A stretch of 10,481 bases of DNA from RGIG3528 sp964653855. GTDB lineage: Bacteria > Bacillota > Clostridia > Lachnospirales > Lachnospiraceae. The number at the start of each line of letters is the position of its first letter. The stretch's first letter is position 1. Shown here piece by piece: positions 1 to 7,014 of the stretch. The notes below the pieces were generated by a model. It saw nothing but the letters and a program-made list of their open reading frames with translations, was not told where the DNA came from and made no database searches. The stretch lies in the NCBI GenBank assembly GCA_964653855.1, contig CAZZFV010000058.1:1-10481 (forward strand), given 5' to 3'. The position numbers were made by a program, and so were the translations under genes.

Positions 1-1178
1 TTTATGACTTCTTTACGTCTCTCCGTATCCGAAATCAATTCCTTTAATTTACCTTTTAATTCACCGGAATCCGTACAGCATATTGCAGCATCGTTTTGAT
101 TCAAATAATCGATTGACGCAATTTCCTTTGGTCCGAAAGCAAAAATACATGTTCCGCTCATAAGCGAATCCGCAATCTTTGTTGATACGGAATAACGCAC
201 GGAATTTCTGTCGCGACGCTCAAACGACTCAACATGAATTACAGCCATGCTTTCACCGATTACTTTGAGCACCTCGTCCGCTCCCACGGCTCCATGAAAA
301 ACGATGCCGTTTTCGGGAGTCATATTTTTTAATATTTCATCCCTGATTTCGGAAGAATATATATCAATATGATTCGGACGGAGATTCAGCTCTTTTAACG
401 CTTTTCCGATTGCTATGAGCTGCTTGTCGCGGTTATACCCCAAATTCCCAAGATAACTGATTTTATTTGTTTTGGGATAAGAAAGCACCTTATCAATCGT
501 TGCGGGCGTATGAATCGTAATGCAATCCTTATTAAAAAGCTTATGATAATCCTCGCTCATTTTATCACATATACAAAATAATTTATCGGCACAACGAATC
601 GTCTTTTTTACTTCACGCATGAAGTATTTATGTTCCGTTTTCCCGAATAACTTGTTTTCGTTTTTATTAAAAATATAATAATCGTCCATGCACGAAACAT
701 ACAGTGGAATGTTTCTTTTTTGAGATATTTTGCGAGCGATTTTATACATAAAAGCGTAGTCGCCCGACGCAAAAAACACACAATCGGGGTTAAATTCGTC
801 AAGCCACTCACGAAATTTGCGATTATATAAGTGTGCCATTCCCCACCACATATTTCTCATTATATAAATAATGGGTGTTCTTTTTCTGGCACGCTGGTAA
901 AGCGACTGTGTGACTTTTTTTGTGGTGTTATCTTTCAAATCGCACAAAATATCGTTTTTCCCGAATGCCCGCCCTTCAGAAAGCCCCAATATAGACTTAA
1001 TTGCCTCAGTGTCTGTCATTCTGTAATAATTATGACATACGGCGCTCGTAGGATTTTCCGGATGTATATAAAATTGTGCGATATCCTCCGGCTTAAATTC
1101 CGAAAAATACATGGTCAATGTTTTCCCCATGCTTTCCGTCATCGAAAAAACATTGTGACTTATAACCAAAACCTTCAT
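1..1178 (-). CDS. GT-B fold glycosyltransferase (GT4-like), 3' end cut by window edge
   Basis: I translated this frame by hand. It starts at ATG 1178-1176 and stays open for 392 codons to the window edge, so the C-terminus is missing, probably only by a short piece. Residues 1-10 (MKVLVISHNV) form the first strand of a GT-B N-terminal domain. PDCVFFASGD (131-140) lies in the acceptor half. The C-terminal donor half shows YLGNLGYNRDKQL (242-254), FHGAVGADEVLKVI (294-307) and VSTKIADSLMSGTCIFAFGP (331-350), the usual layout of GT4-like enzymes where the last block lines the nucleotide-sugar pocket. No signal peptide is seen, so it is probably a cytoplasmic or membrane-associated enzyme that adds one sugar to the lipid-linked glycan. 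GGTGA ends 3 nt before the ATG and fits the 3' part of the AGGAGGTGA consensus. The gene follows the LicD gene by 100 bases and is likely co-transcribed. Donor, acceptor and linkage cannot be read from sequence. Confidence 0.85.
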   Translation of the reverse strand, partial: MKVLVISHNVFSMTESMGKTLTMYFSEFKPEDIAQFYIHPENPTSAVCHNYYRMTDTEAIKSILGLSEGRAFGKNDILCDLKDNTTKKVTQSLYQRARKRTPIIYIMRNMWWGMAHLYNRKFREWLDEFNPDCVFFASGDYAFMYKIARKISQKRNIPLYVSCMDDYYIFNKNENKLFGKTEHKYFMREVKKTIRCADKLFCICDKMSEDYHKLFNKDCITIHTPATIDKVLSYPKTNKISYLGNLGYNRDKQLIAIGKALKELNLRPNHIDIYSSEIRDEILKNMTPENGIVFHGAVGADEVLKVIGESMAVIHVESFERRDRNSVRYSVSTKIADSLMSGTCIFAFGPKEIASIDYLNQNDAAICCTDSGELKGKLKELISDTERRKEVI

Positions 1179-1278
1179 ATGTCACCGATTATATTTTGCA
1201 TATCCAAACTCATAATTTTTCAATATGTCGTATGCTTTCATTTTGTATCAATATATATTATTCCCGTAATTACCGCGT

Positions 1279-2097
1279 TTATCTCTTATATGCCTCAAAT
1301 GTATGATGTGCCACTCTTTCTTCCGGCTGAGGCAGCTTCATGTAATCTCCGTATACATGCCTTAAATATTTATCATAATTCTTAAGCCCGAAGAATTTAT
1401 GTTCTTCAAAATCCATTTCAATGTATCCGGAATAAATGTCTTTCCCCATAAATTCTCTTGTCCTGTATGAACCGCCATAAGAACCCGCAAATTCAGAACT
1501 GTCATAGTCACTCTTTTTTATTTCTTTCTCAATCGAACCGATTAACTTGGAAAACTTAACCGGGCGACTCATCAAATAAAACAAGAATCTCGCAGGCTCA
1601 TAATACCACGAATGAGTTTTGCTTTTAAAAAACTTTTTCCAATTTGCGGCGACAAGGAGTTCAAGTTTAAATCTCACTTTTTTAAAGCCTTTAATTGCCT
1701 CTTTATATGTATTCCCCGCTCCGTCAACCGGAAAAACATCCACATACACACCCATGTTAACATGTTTGCGATTTGCAAATTTTTCCTTTATCACCGTATT
1801 CGCATCACAGATTTTTCCGAAAAGGTATCCGTAATTCGGTTCAAACTTATTGCAAACGGTGATGAATTCGGGAGCATTCGCATGACAATAATCCATGAAT
1901 TTTTCATAATCCGGTCTCGGCATCGCAATATCTATGTCATCGTCCCACGGAATAAAACCTTTGTGACGTACGGCGCCGAGCAAGGTTCCGCCGCACATAA
2001 AATACCTAAATCCCTGCTCACGACAAATTTTATCTATTTTTACAAGAATATTTAATTCCGTTTCTTTTAATTCCTGAAGTGACAATTCCTGTCCCAT
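1279..2097 (-). CDS. LicD-family phosphotransferase
   Basis: A complete 272-residue protein of the LicD/fukutin-related nucleotidyltransferase-fold family. Its signature is near the N-terminus: CGGTLLGAVRHKGFIPWDDD (residues 35-54), where the Gly-Gly-Thr-Leu-Leu-Gly segment and the acidic cluster D52-D53-D54-I-D56 match the metal-binding active site of the family. Known members transfer phosphocholine or polyol phosphates from CDP-activated donors to sugars of teichoic acids, LPS or capsule. Here the cargo is unknown and no CDP-choline or CDP-ribitol gene lies in the window. No membrane segment or signal peptide is obvious, so it should act on the cytoplasmic side before export. The gene sits 83 bases after the 2-epimerase gene. 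The start at ATG 2097 has GGGAG upstream at a rather long spacing of about 12 nt. The LicD assignment is firm; the specific substituent is open. Confidence 0.92.
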   Translation of the reverse strand: MGQELSLQELKETELNILVKIDKICREQGFRYFMCGGTLLGAVRHKGFIPWDDDIDIAMPRPDYEKFMDYCHANAPEFITVCNKFEPNYGYLFGKICDANTVIKEKFANRKHVNMGVYVDVFPVDGAGNTYKEAIKGFKKVRFKLELLVAANWKKFFKSKTHSWYYEPARFLFYLMSRPVKFSKLIGSIEKEIKKSDYDSSEFAGSYGGSYRTREFMGKDIYSGYIEMDFEEHKFFGLKNYDKYLRHVYGDYMKLPQPEERVAHHTFEAYKR

Positions 2098-2140
2098 AGC
2101 TTTTCATATCTCCCGATATCGTACCGCAAGTGTTTTTTAG

Positions 2141-2166
2141 AAAATCTCGTTACTTTGCGATATTTT
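2141..2166 (-). other. AT-rich imperfect stem-loop downstream of the 2-epimerase gene
   Basis: In the minus-strand transcript AAAATATCG and CGAGATTTT form a 9-bp stem with one internal A-G mismatch and an 8-nt loop (CAAAGTAA), starting 14 nt after the 2-epimerase stop codon. It is AT-rich and is followed by CTAAAAAAC rather than a U-tract, so it is not a standard intrinsic terminator. It could be a weak processing or stability element between the CapG-like and LicD genes, or chance. Confidence 0.3.
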
Positions 2167-2180
2167 GATGCATTACTCCC

Positions 2181-3365
2181 TTACTCTTTTCTCCATACCG
2201 TTTTATCGACAATGCCCGTATAAGACTCAATAATCTTTACAACCTTTGTCGAAACGTTTTTATCCGTATAATCAGGTACCGGTGTGCCTAAGTCACCGTT
2301 ATTTTGCATTTCGATCGCAAGTCTCATTGCGTTAACAAGACTCTTTTCATCTATTCCCGCAAGCAAAAAACAGGCCTTGTCAAGCGCTTCCGGGCGTTCC
2401 GTCGATGTGCGAATGCAAACAGCCGGAAAACTTCTTCCGATACTCACAAAAAAGCTGCTTTCTTCAGGCAACGTTCCGCTGTCCGAAATCACGGCAAACG
2501 CATTCATTTGAAGATTGTTGTAATCATGAAATCCGAGCGGCTCATGTTCCATTACACGTGAATCAAGCTTAAAACCTGTTTCTGCGATGCGCTTTTTGCT
2601 TCTCGGATGGCATGAATAAAGTATGGGCATATCGTAAATTTCGGCAATTTTATTGATTGCGTTAAAAAGCGAATTGAAATTTTTTTCGGTATCGATATTT
2701 TCTTCCCTGTGAGCGGAAAGAAGGATATATTTCTTTTTTTCAAGGCCCAACTTTTTTAATATATCGGAGTTTTCTATTTGGGTAAGGTTTTTGGATAACA
2801 CCTCCGCCATAGGGCTTCCGGTAACATACGTGCGCTCTTTCGGTAATCCGCATTCCGCAAGATATCTCCTCGCATGCTCGGAATAAGCCATATTGACATC
2901 GGAAATTATATCGACAATGCGACGGTTTGTTTCTTCGGGCAAACACTCGTCCTTACACCTGTTTCCTGCTTCCATATGAAAAATCGGAATATGTAAGCGC
3001 TTTGCCGCAATCGCCGAAAGACACGAATTTGTGTCACCGAGTATAAGCATCGCGTCGGGCTTTATTGCAACCATCAATTTGTAAGAACAATTTATGATAT
3101 TTCCGACCGTTGCGCCGAGATCTTCTCCCACCGCGTCCATATAAACTTCAGGCTCTTTTAAATTCAAATCCTTAAAAAATATTCCGTTTAAATTGTAATC
3201 GTAATTTTGGCCGGTGTGGGCAAGTATTGTATCAAAATACATACGGCATTTGTCAATTACCGCGGAAAGTCTGATAATTTCAGGTCTTGTCCCAACAATG
3301 ATAAGGAGTTTTAGCCTTCCGTCATTTTTAAATTTTATATCCGAATAATCCGTTTTGATACTCAT
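2181..3365 (-). CDS. capG: CapG/FnlC-type UDP-N-acetylaminosugar 2-epimerase (WecB superfamily)
   Basis: A complete 394-residue cytoplasmic enzyme of the non-hydrolysing UDP-GlcNAc 2-epimerase (GT-B fold) superfamily. Visible motifs are GTRPEI (residues 25-30), LILGDTNS (107-114), HMEAGNRCKDECLPEE (130-145), SAHREENID (217-225), SCHPRS (251-256) and SDSGTLPEES (294-303). The form HMEAGNR, rather than HVEAGLRT of true WecB, is what I associate with the CapG/FnlC/WbjD branch, which epimerises C2 of the CapF product to give UDP-N-acetyl-L-fucosamine. The ATG at 3365 follows AGGA in AAAAGGAAGCATATG with good spacing. Only 24 bases separate it from the CapE-like gene upstream, so the two are almost certainly co-translated. 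CapF, the C3-epimerase/C4-reductase that normally acts between these two enzymes, is not found between them. Superfamily is certain; the CapG rather than ManNAc-forming role rests on the HMEAGNR motif and the CapE neighbour. Confidence 0.88.
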   Translation of the reverse strand: MSIKTDYSDIKFKNDGRLKLLIIVGTRPEIIRLSAVIDKCRMYFDTILAHTGQNYDYNLNGIFFKDLNLKEPEVYMDAVGEDLGATVGNIINCSYKLMVAIKPDAMLILGDTNSCLSAIAAKRLHIPIFHMEAGNRCKDECLPEETNRRIVDIISDVNMAYSEHARRYLAECGLPKERTYVTGSPMAEVLSKNLTQIENSDILKKLGLEKKKYILLSAHREENIDTEKNFNSLFNAINKIAEIYDMPILYSCHPRSKKRIAETGFKLDSRVMEHEPLGFHDYNNLQMNAFAVISDSGTLPEESSFFVSIGRSFPAVCIRTSTERPEALDKACFLLAGIDEKSLVNAMRLAIEMQNNGDLGTPVPDYTDKNVSTKVVKIIESYTGIVDKTVWRKE

Positions 3366-3389
3366 ATGCTTCCTTTTGTAATTAAAGCT

Positions 3390-4427
3390 TTATTTACTTG
3401 ACTTTAGTTCCGCTTTTATATAATCAAGGCTTGCAATCTTTTCTTTTGTTTCTTCAAGCGTCAATTGCTTTGTATTATTAGAATTAAACTCCGTCAACGT
3501 ATTTCTGTTAACGTCACCGTCTATAAAATACTTATCGTAATTGAGTCCCCTGTTATCCGCAGGCACCCTGTAAAACTCCCCAAGATCAACCGCCTTGGCG
3601 CATTCCTCATTCGTAAGAAGCGTTTCATACATCTTTTCGCCGTGTCTGATTCCGATAACTCTTATGTCTTCTTTCTTTCCGCCGAAAAGCTCGCAAACGG
3701 CTATCGCCTGGGTCATGATTGTGCATGCGGGGGCTTTTTGTATGAGAAGATCTCCGTTTTCACCGTGCTCAAAGGCGAAAAGCACCAAATCCACCGCCTC
3801 GTCAAGAGACATGATAAATCTTGTCATTTTAGGCTCGGTAACCGTTATCGGCTGTCCGTTTTTTATTTGATCGATCCAAAGCGGAATTACGCTGCCGCGG
3901 GAGCACATAACATTTCCGTAACGCGTACAGCAAATTTTTGTTTTTCCGCTTGTTCTTGACTTTGCGATCGCAACGCTTTCTTCAAGCGCCTTTGATTTTC
4001 CCATGGCGTTTATGGGATAGGCTGCCTTGTCTGTCGAAAGACAAATGACGGCTTCCACTCCCTCTTCGATTGCGGCGGTGAGCACGTTATCCGTACCGAA
4101 TATGTTTGTACGAACCGCTTCCATCGGGAAAAATTCGCAGCTCGGTACTTGTTTAAGCGCTGCCGCATGAAAAATATAATCTACATTATGCATCGCGTCC
4201 TTGCAGGATTGCAGCGACCTCACATCACCTATATAAAATTTAATCTTATCCGCAACTTCGGGCATATTTGCCTGAAACTCATGCCTCATATCGTCCTGCT
4301 TTTTTTCGTCACGCGAAAAAATGCGTATTTCACCGATATCGGTTTTTAAAAACCTATTTAAAACGGCATTTCCGAACGATCCCGTACCGCCCGTGATAAG
4401 TAAAGTTTTATTTTTAAATAAAGACAT
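3390..4427 (-). CDS. capE: CapE-type UDP-GlcNAc 4,6-dehydratase/5-epimerase (extended SDR)
   Basis: A complete 345-residue extended short-chain dehydrogenase/reductase. TGGTGSFG (residues 12-19) is the NAD(P)-binding glycine motif. STDKAAYPINAMGKSK (131-146) holds the catalytic D133-K134 pair and shows Met142 where classical SDRs have the YxxxK tyrosine, with Lys146 kept. That replacement is a known mark of CapE from Staphylococcus aureus, whereas PseB/FlaA1 keeps the tyrosine. GNVMCSRGSVIPLW (171-184) and GEKMYETLL further on also fit the family. CapE converts UDP-GlcNAc to a UDP-4-keto-6-deoxy sugar with inversion at C5, the first step to UDP-L-FucNAc. The length is close to that known for CapE. 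The start at ATG 4427 has AGGTG upstream inside the last codons of the GT2 gene, whose stop is only 6 bases away, which suggests translational coupling. A soluble cytoplasmic enzyme; no CapE-like membrane region is expected or seen. Confidence 0.93.
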   Translation of the reverse strand: MSLFKNKTLLITGGTGSFGNAVLNRFLKTDIGEIRIFSRDEKKQDDMRHEFQANMPEVADKIKFYIGDVRSLQSCKDAMHNVDYIFHAAALKQVPSCEFFPMEAVRTNIFGTDNVLTAAIEEGVEAVICLSTDKAAYPINAMGKSKALEESVAIAKSRTSGKTKICCTRYGNVMCSRGSVIPLWIDQIKNGQPITVTEPKMTRFIMSLDEAVDLVLFAFEHGENGDLLIQKAPACTIMTQAIAVCELFGGKKEDIRVIGIRHGEKMYETLLTNEECAKAVDLGEFYRVPADNRGLNYDKYFIDGDVNRNTLTEFNSNNTKQLTLEETKEKIASLDYIKAELKSSK

Positions 4428-4433
4428 CCGATT

Positions 4434-5294
4434 TTACACCTTTTCTCTTGCAAAATTCTTAAATACCCATCCTCTGACCGCATTCGGCATCAACACTTGC
4501 ACAATGAAGCGCTTTAACACATTTACCGTATACGTTCCAAGTCCTATAATACCACTTTCAAGCATATATTTTTGCATCTTTTTTTCGCTTTTAAAGTACC
4601 TTATTCCGCCGCGGCGATTATACATATCTTTTCCCACGCGCACGTTTACAAGCGTTTCAGGGACATTAAAAAACTTCATTCCCATTTTCGCCATACGCAC
4701 CCACAAATAATAATCCTCTTCGCCGTACAGGTCAATAAATCCGCCCGCCTTTTCGACGGAATCCTTTTTAAACATCACGGTTACAAGGTTCATGGGGCAA
4801 CGTTTTTTCATATATTCGTAAATATCTGTGTTTTCCGCAGGTACAGTGCGTTTTCCGACAGTGTTTCCGGGCTTATCTATAAATTCGACTATCTGACCGC
4901 CGATTACGTGAGCAGCGGGGTAACTATTAAACGCTTCAAGCTGCACTTTGAATCTGTCACTCACGCTTATATCGTCCGAATCCATTATAGCGACCAAATT
5001 GTTTTTGCAATTTTTGAGCCCCACACGACGCGCTTCACCTTGACCGCGATTTTCTTTAAATCGGATTATATTAAAAAGCGAATTTTTTTCATATTCGGAA
5101 ATTACTTTATCTAATTCACCCGGCACCGGTCCGTCAACAATGAGAACGATTTCGTTAGGTGTGACGGATTGATTTAAAATGCTGTCTACGGCCGTCTTAA
5201 ACCAACTTGCGTTGTCACCGCCATACACGCACATCGATACGGAAAACGGCGGCAAATCATATTCTTTTTTTTTATTTGAAAGACTCTCGTCCAC
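4434..5294 (-). CDS. GT2-family glycosyltransferase
   Basis: A complete 286-residue inverting GT-A enzyme of family 2. PFSVSMCVYGGD (residues 16-27) opens the Rossmann-like nucleotide-binding half. IVLIVDGPV (49-57) and ENRGQGEARRVGLKN (81-95) are the usual donor-binding segments. MDSDD (104-108) is the DxD metal/donor site, and GEEDYYLWVRM (191-201) provides the ED acidic pair used as catalytic base. The last 30 residues are basic and hydrophobic and may dock the enzyme to the membrane, though they do not form a clear transmembrane helix. The start is GTG at 5294, chosen because GGAG lies 9 nt upstream and the protein then has a normal length for the family. The CapE-like gene follows after 6 bases. 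It should add one sugar to the undecaprenyl-linked intermediate. The overall look resembles CPS/EPS enzymes of the WcaA/AmsE kind, but the donor sugar cannot be assigned. Confidence 0.92.
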   Translation of the reverse strand: MDESLSNKKKEYDLPPFSVSMCVYGGDNASWFKTAVDSILNQSVTPNEIVLIVDGPVPGELDKVISEYEKNSLFNIIRFKENRGQGEARRVGLKNCKNNLVAIMDSDDISVSDRFKVQLEAFNSYPAAHVIGGQIVEFIDKPGNTVGKRTVPAENTDIYEYMKKRCPMNLVTVMFKKDSVEKAGGFIDLYGEEDYYLWVRMAKMGMKFFNVPETLVNVRVGKDMYNRRGGIRYFKSEKKMQKYMLESGIIGLGTYTVNVLKRFIVQVLMPNAVRGWVFKNFAREKV

Positions 5295-5343
5295 TTTTTG
5301 TCACTCCGTATGGGTAAACTTAAATCATGCCGATTTTCCGTGC

Positions 5344-6183
5344 TTATCCGTTTATTCCTTTATCCGCCCTCACAAATTCTTCCATTCTGAGCACGCCGTA
5401 TACGCTTTTTATACCCTTAAAGCACTTCCGCACAGGATAAAGTATATTTACAATTACTTTCAGCCACGGCTTATATTTAATATGAAGTATACAATAAGCG
5501 CGCCTAAATTCAAAGTATTTTATGAGCCAATCCTGAAATTCGGTGTCATGTAACACGTTTCGCCAGCCGTCACACAAATACGCACCGCGCTTAAGATCTT
5601 CCCTATAATACTCGCAAATTCCGTACATAAGCGCGAAATTCACGTTTCTTTTTTCTTCGGAAACTCTTGTCTTAAACGAAGAAATCGGAATGTATTTCCC
5701 GTGTTTTAAGCAAAAAGCAAAGCCGCAAAGTCTGTCCGTCTCCCGGTCAAAGGCACCAAGCACAAGCGTAATCGGGTCATCGATTGATTTTTCCCAACCG
5801 CTCACAAAGCTTTCTTTTTCTTCCGGAACCTGCTTTTTTTCGTATCCCTTTAAACTCTCGACATACACGTCATACATTTCGGGGAGCTTGTCATGCGTCA
5901 CCGGCGCCGTATAAAAATATCTGTTTCCTTTTGTTATTTCATATCTTCTTTTTGCTTTTATTTTATCGATATCAAATTCTTTGTCGAGAATACATGCCCA
6001 AAAGTTCGTTTCATGCCCTATATCCCAATTTTCCGTCCATCTCGCAAAATAAGTTTTTTTGTTTTCTTCCCTACCGAGTTTCCATATATCTCCCGATTCA
6101 ATAGGCGCGAGATCAGACATTTCGTGCGGGTAAACTGTAGGTATGGCAGCGTGATTATAATATGTCCATCCTTCGATTTTCAA
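5344..6183 (-). CDS. FemAB/GNAT-like putative acyltransferase, uncharacterised family
   Basis: A complete 279-residue protein without a recognised catalytic motif of a named enzyme. KAKRRYEITKGN (residues 76-87) and the C-terminal half, with VNFALMYGICEYY (181-193) followed by DGWRNVLHDTEFQDWLIK (205-222) and FEFRRAYCILHI (225-236), recall the GNAT-fold half-domains of FemAB-like proteins found in clostridial polysaccharide loci. Such proteins may transfer an acyl or aminoacyl group to an amino sugar; that role is inference. The first 60 residues are rich in Trp, Tyr and His. The C-terminus (239-268) is basic and hydrophobic and may touch the membrane. The start is TTG at 6183-6181, overlapping the stop of the phosphoglycosyl transferase gene in the string TTGA. 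AGGTGA lies 6 nt upstream, a strong site that makes this start credible and implies translational coupling. Coupling to the initiating transferase suggests a task on the first or second sugar. It could also be a non-catalytic partner. Confidence 0.7.
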   Translation of the reverse strand: MKIEGWTYYNHAAIPTVYPHEMSDLAPIESGDIWKLGREENKKTYFARWTENWDIGHETNFWACILDKEFDIDKIKAKRRYEITKGNRYFYTAPVTHDKLPEMYDVYVESLKGYEKKQVPEEKESFVSGWEKSIDDPITLVLGAFDRETDRLCGFAFCLKHGKYIPISSFKTRVSEEKRNVNFALMYGICEYYREDLKRGAYLCDGWRNVLHDTEFQDWLIKYFEFRRAYCILHIKYKPWLKVIVNILYPVRKCFKGIKSVYGVLRMEEFVRADKGING

Positions 6184-6914
6184 ACTAAATCACCTGCCTG
6201 TTTTTTATTCAAATTCTTAAGTATTTCCAAGGCTTCTGCTTGTTTTTTGTTATACTCGTCCGCAGAAACCATTCCACGTTTTAAGAGATAATCCCCATAG
6301 TCGTCCGTGATTTCCACTTCGTCGACGTCTGCCCCTTCAAGTCCTTTTTCTTTAAAAAAGACCTGTTTTATTGTCTTTATGATTATTTTTAAATCTCCGA
6401 AAAACGTGATTTTACTGATATATTCAAGGTCTGTCTTAAGCTTTAATTTCCAGCCGAGAGCATTTCTTCCGCTCACCTGTGCAAGCCCCGTAAGCCCGGG
6501 ACGCACGACGTGTCGCATTCTTTCATCCTCTGTCATAAAAACCATATCGCGCACAAGCTGCGGCCGCGGCCCCACAATACTCATATCACCCTTTAAAATA
6601 TTAAATAGTTCCGGCAACTCATCAAGACTTGTTGCACGGAGCGCTTTACCGAATGCGGTAAGACGTTTTTCGTCCGGTAACAATTTCCCGTATTCGTCCT
6701 TTTCGTCCGTCATTGTGCGAAATTTATACATTTTAAAAATATGTTCTCTGCCGGATTTTTTATCTTTCTTCCCCGGCCTGTATTGCTTAAATATGACGGG
6801 TGCCCCAAGTTTCCCTCTTACCAAAATCGCGATCACAAGGTACACAGGGCTTAAAACGACAATCGCAATCAAAGAACACAAAATATCAAGAAAACGCTTT
6901 ATGTATTTTTGATA
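6180..6914 (-). CDS. PglC-type undecaprenyl-phosphate sugar phosphotransferase, N-terminus lost in gap
   Basis: The 244 readable residues belong to the monotopic phosphoglycosyl transferase (bacterial sugar transferase) family, which moves a sugar phosphate from a UDP-sugar to undecaprenyl phosphate and so starts glycan assembly at the inner membrane face. Counting from the first readable residue (Tyr), 7-32 is the hydrophobic re-entrant helix with the Ser-Pro bend at 22-23. FKMYKFRTM (60-68), the catalytic Asp-Glu pair in SLDELPELFNILKGDMS (96-112), GPRP (115-118) and RPGLTGLAQVSGRN (138-151) follow. The sequence starts in the usual family position (YQKYIKRFLDI), so probably only a few residues are lost. 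It is the short PglC form, without the N-terminal domains of WcaJ. About 55 residues after position 188 form a charged tail that the core family lacks. The gene ends in a TGA overlapping the TTG start of the next gene. An open frame runs through the gap into the aminotransferase only because of the Ns. Substrate may be bacillosamine-like, judging from the neighbouring aminotransferase, but this is not proven. Confidence 0.93.
   Translation of the reverse strand, partial: YQKYIKRFLDILCSLIAIVVLSPVYLVIAILVRGKLGAPVIFKQYRPGKKDKKSGREHIFKMYKFRTMTDEKDEYGKLLPDEKRLTAFGKALRATSLDELPELFNILKGDMSIVGPRPQLVRDMVFMTEDERMRHVVRPGLTGLAQVSGRNALGWKLKLKTDLEYISKITFFGDLKIIIKTIKQVFFKEKGLEGADVDEVEITDDYGDYLLKRGMVSADEYNKKQAEALEILKNLNKKQAGDLV
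6190..6195 (-). promoter_or_regulatory. Ribosome binding site deciding a TTG start
   Basis: AGGTGA in the minus strand lies 6 nt before TTG 6183. It sits within the last codons of the phosphoglycosyl transferase gene, and there is no ATG or GTG in frame nearby that has a comparable site. It supports the TTG start and coupling of the two genes. Confidence 0.75.
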
Positions 6915-7014
6915 NNNNNNNNNNNNNNNNNNNNNNNNNNNNNNNNNNNNNNNNNNNNNNNNNNNNNNNNNNNNNNNNNNNNNNNNNNNNNNNNNNNNNN
7001 NNNNNNNNNNNNNN
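6915..7014. other. Assembly gap of 100 Ns
   Basis: Exactly 100 undetermined bases, the conventional placeholder for a scaffold gap of unknown size. It hides the C-terminal end of the aminotransferase (family length suggests roughly 20-30 residues), an intergenic stretch, and the start of the phosphoglycosyl transferase. The real distance may be near 100 bases if nothing else lies there, but an additional gene cannot be excluded. Translating across the Ns gives a false 703-residue fusion. Confidence 0.98.

Noticed and set aside
831..1385. Plus-strand open frames, such as 831-1385, 1612-2055, 4572-5114, 6307-6912 and 8341-8943
   Set aside because: They lie opposite well-supported minus-strand genes, have odd composition (rich in Phe, Ile, His, Cys) and show no family motif; they are shadows.
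2141..2166. Intrinsic terminator between the 2-epimerase and LicD genes
   Set aside because: The stem is AT-rich with a mismatch and is not followed by a T-tract on the transcribed strand.
3390..4427. PseB (pseudaminic acid pathway) for the dehydratase
   Set aside because: The active-site segment has Met instead of Tyr and the neighbour is a CapG-like 2-epimerase; both favour CapE.
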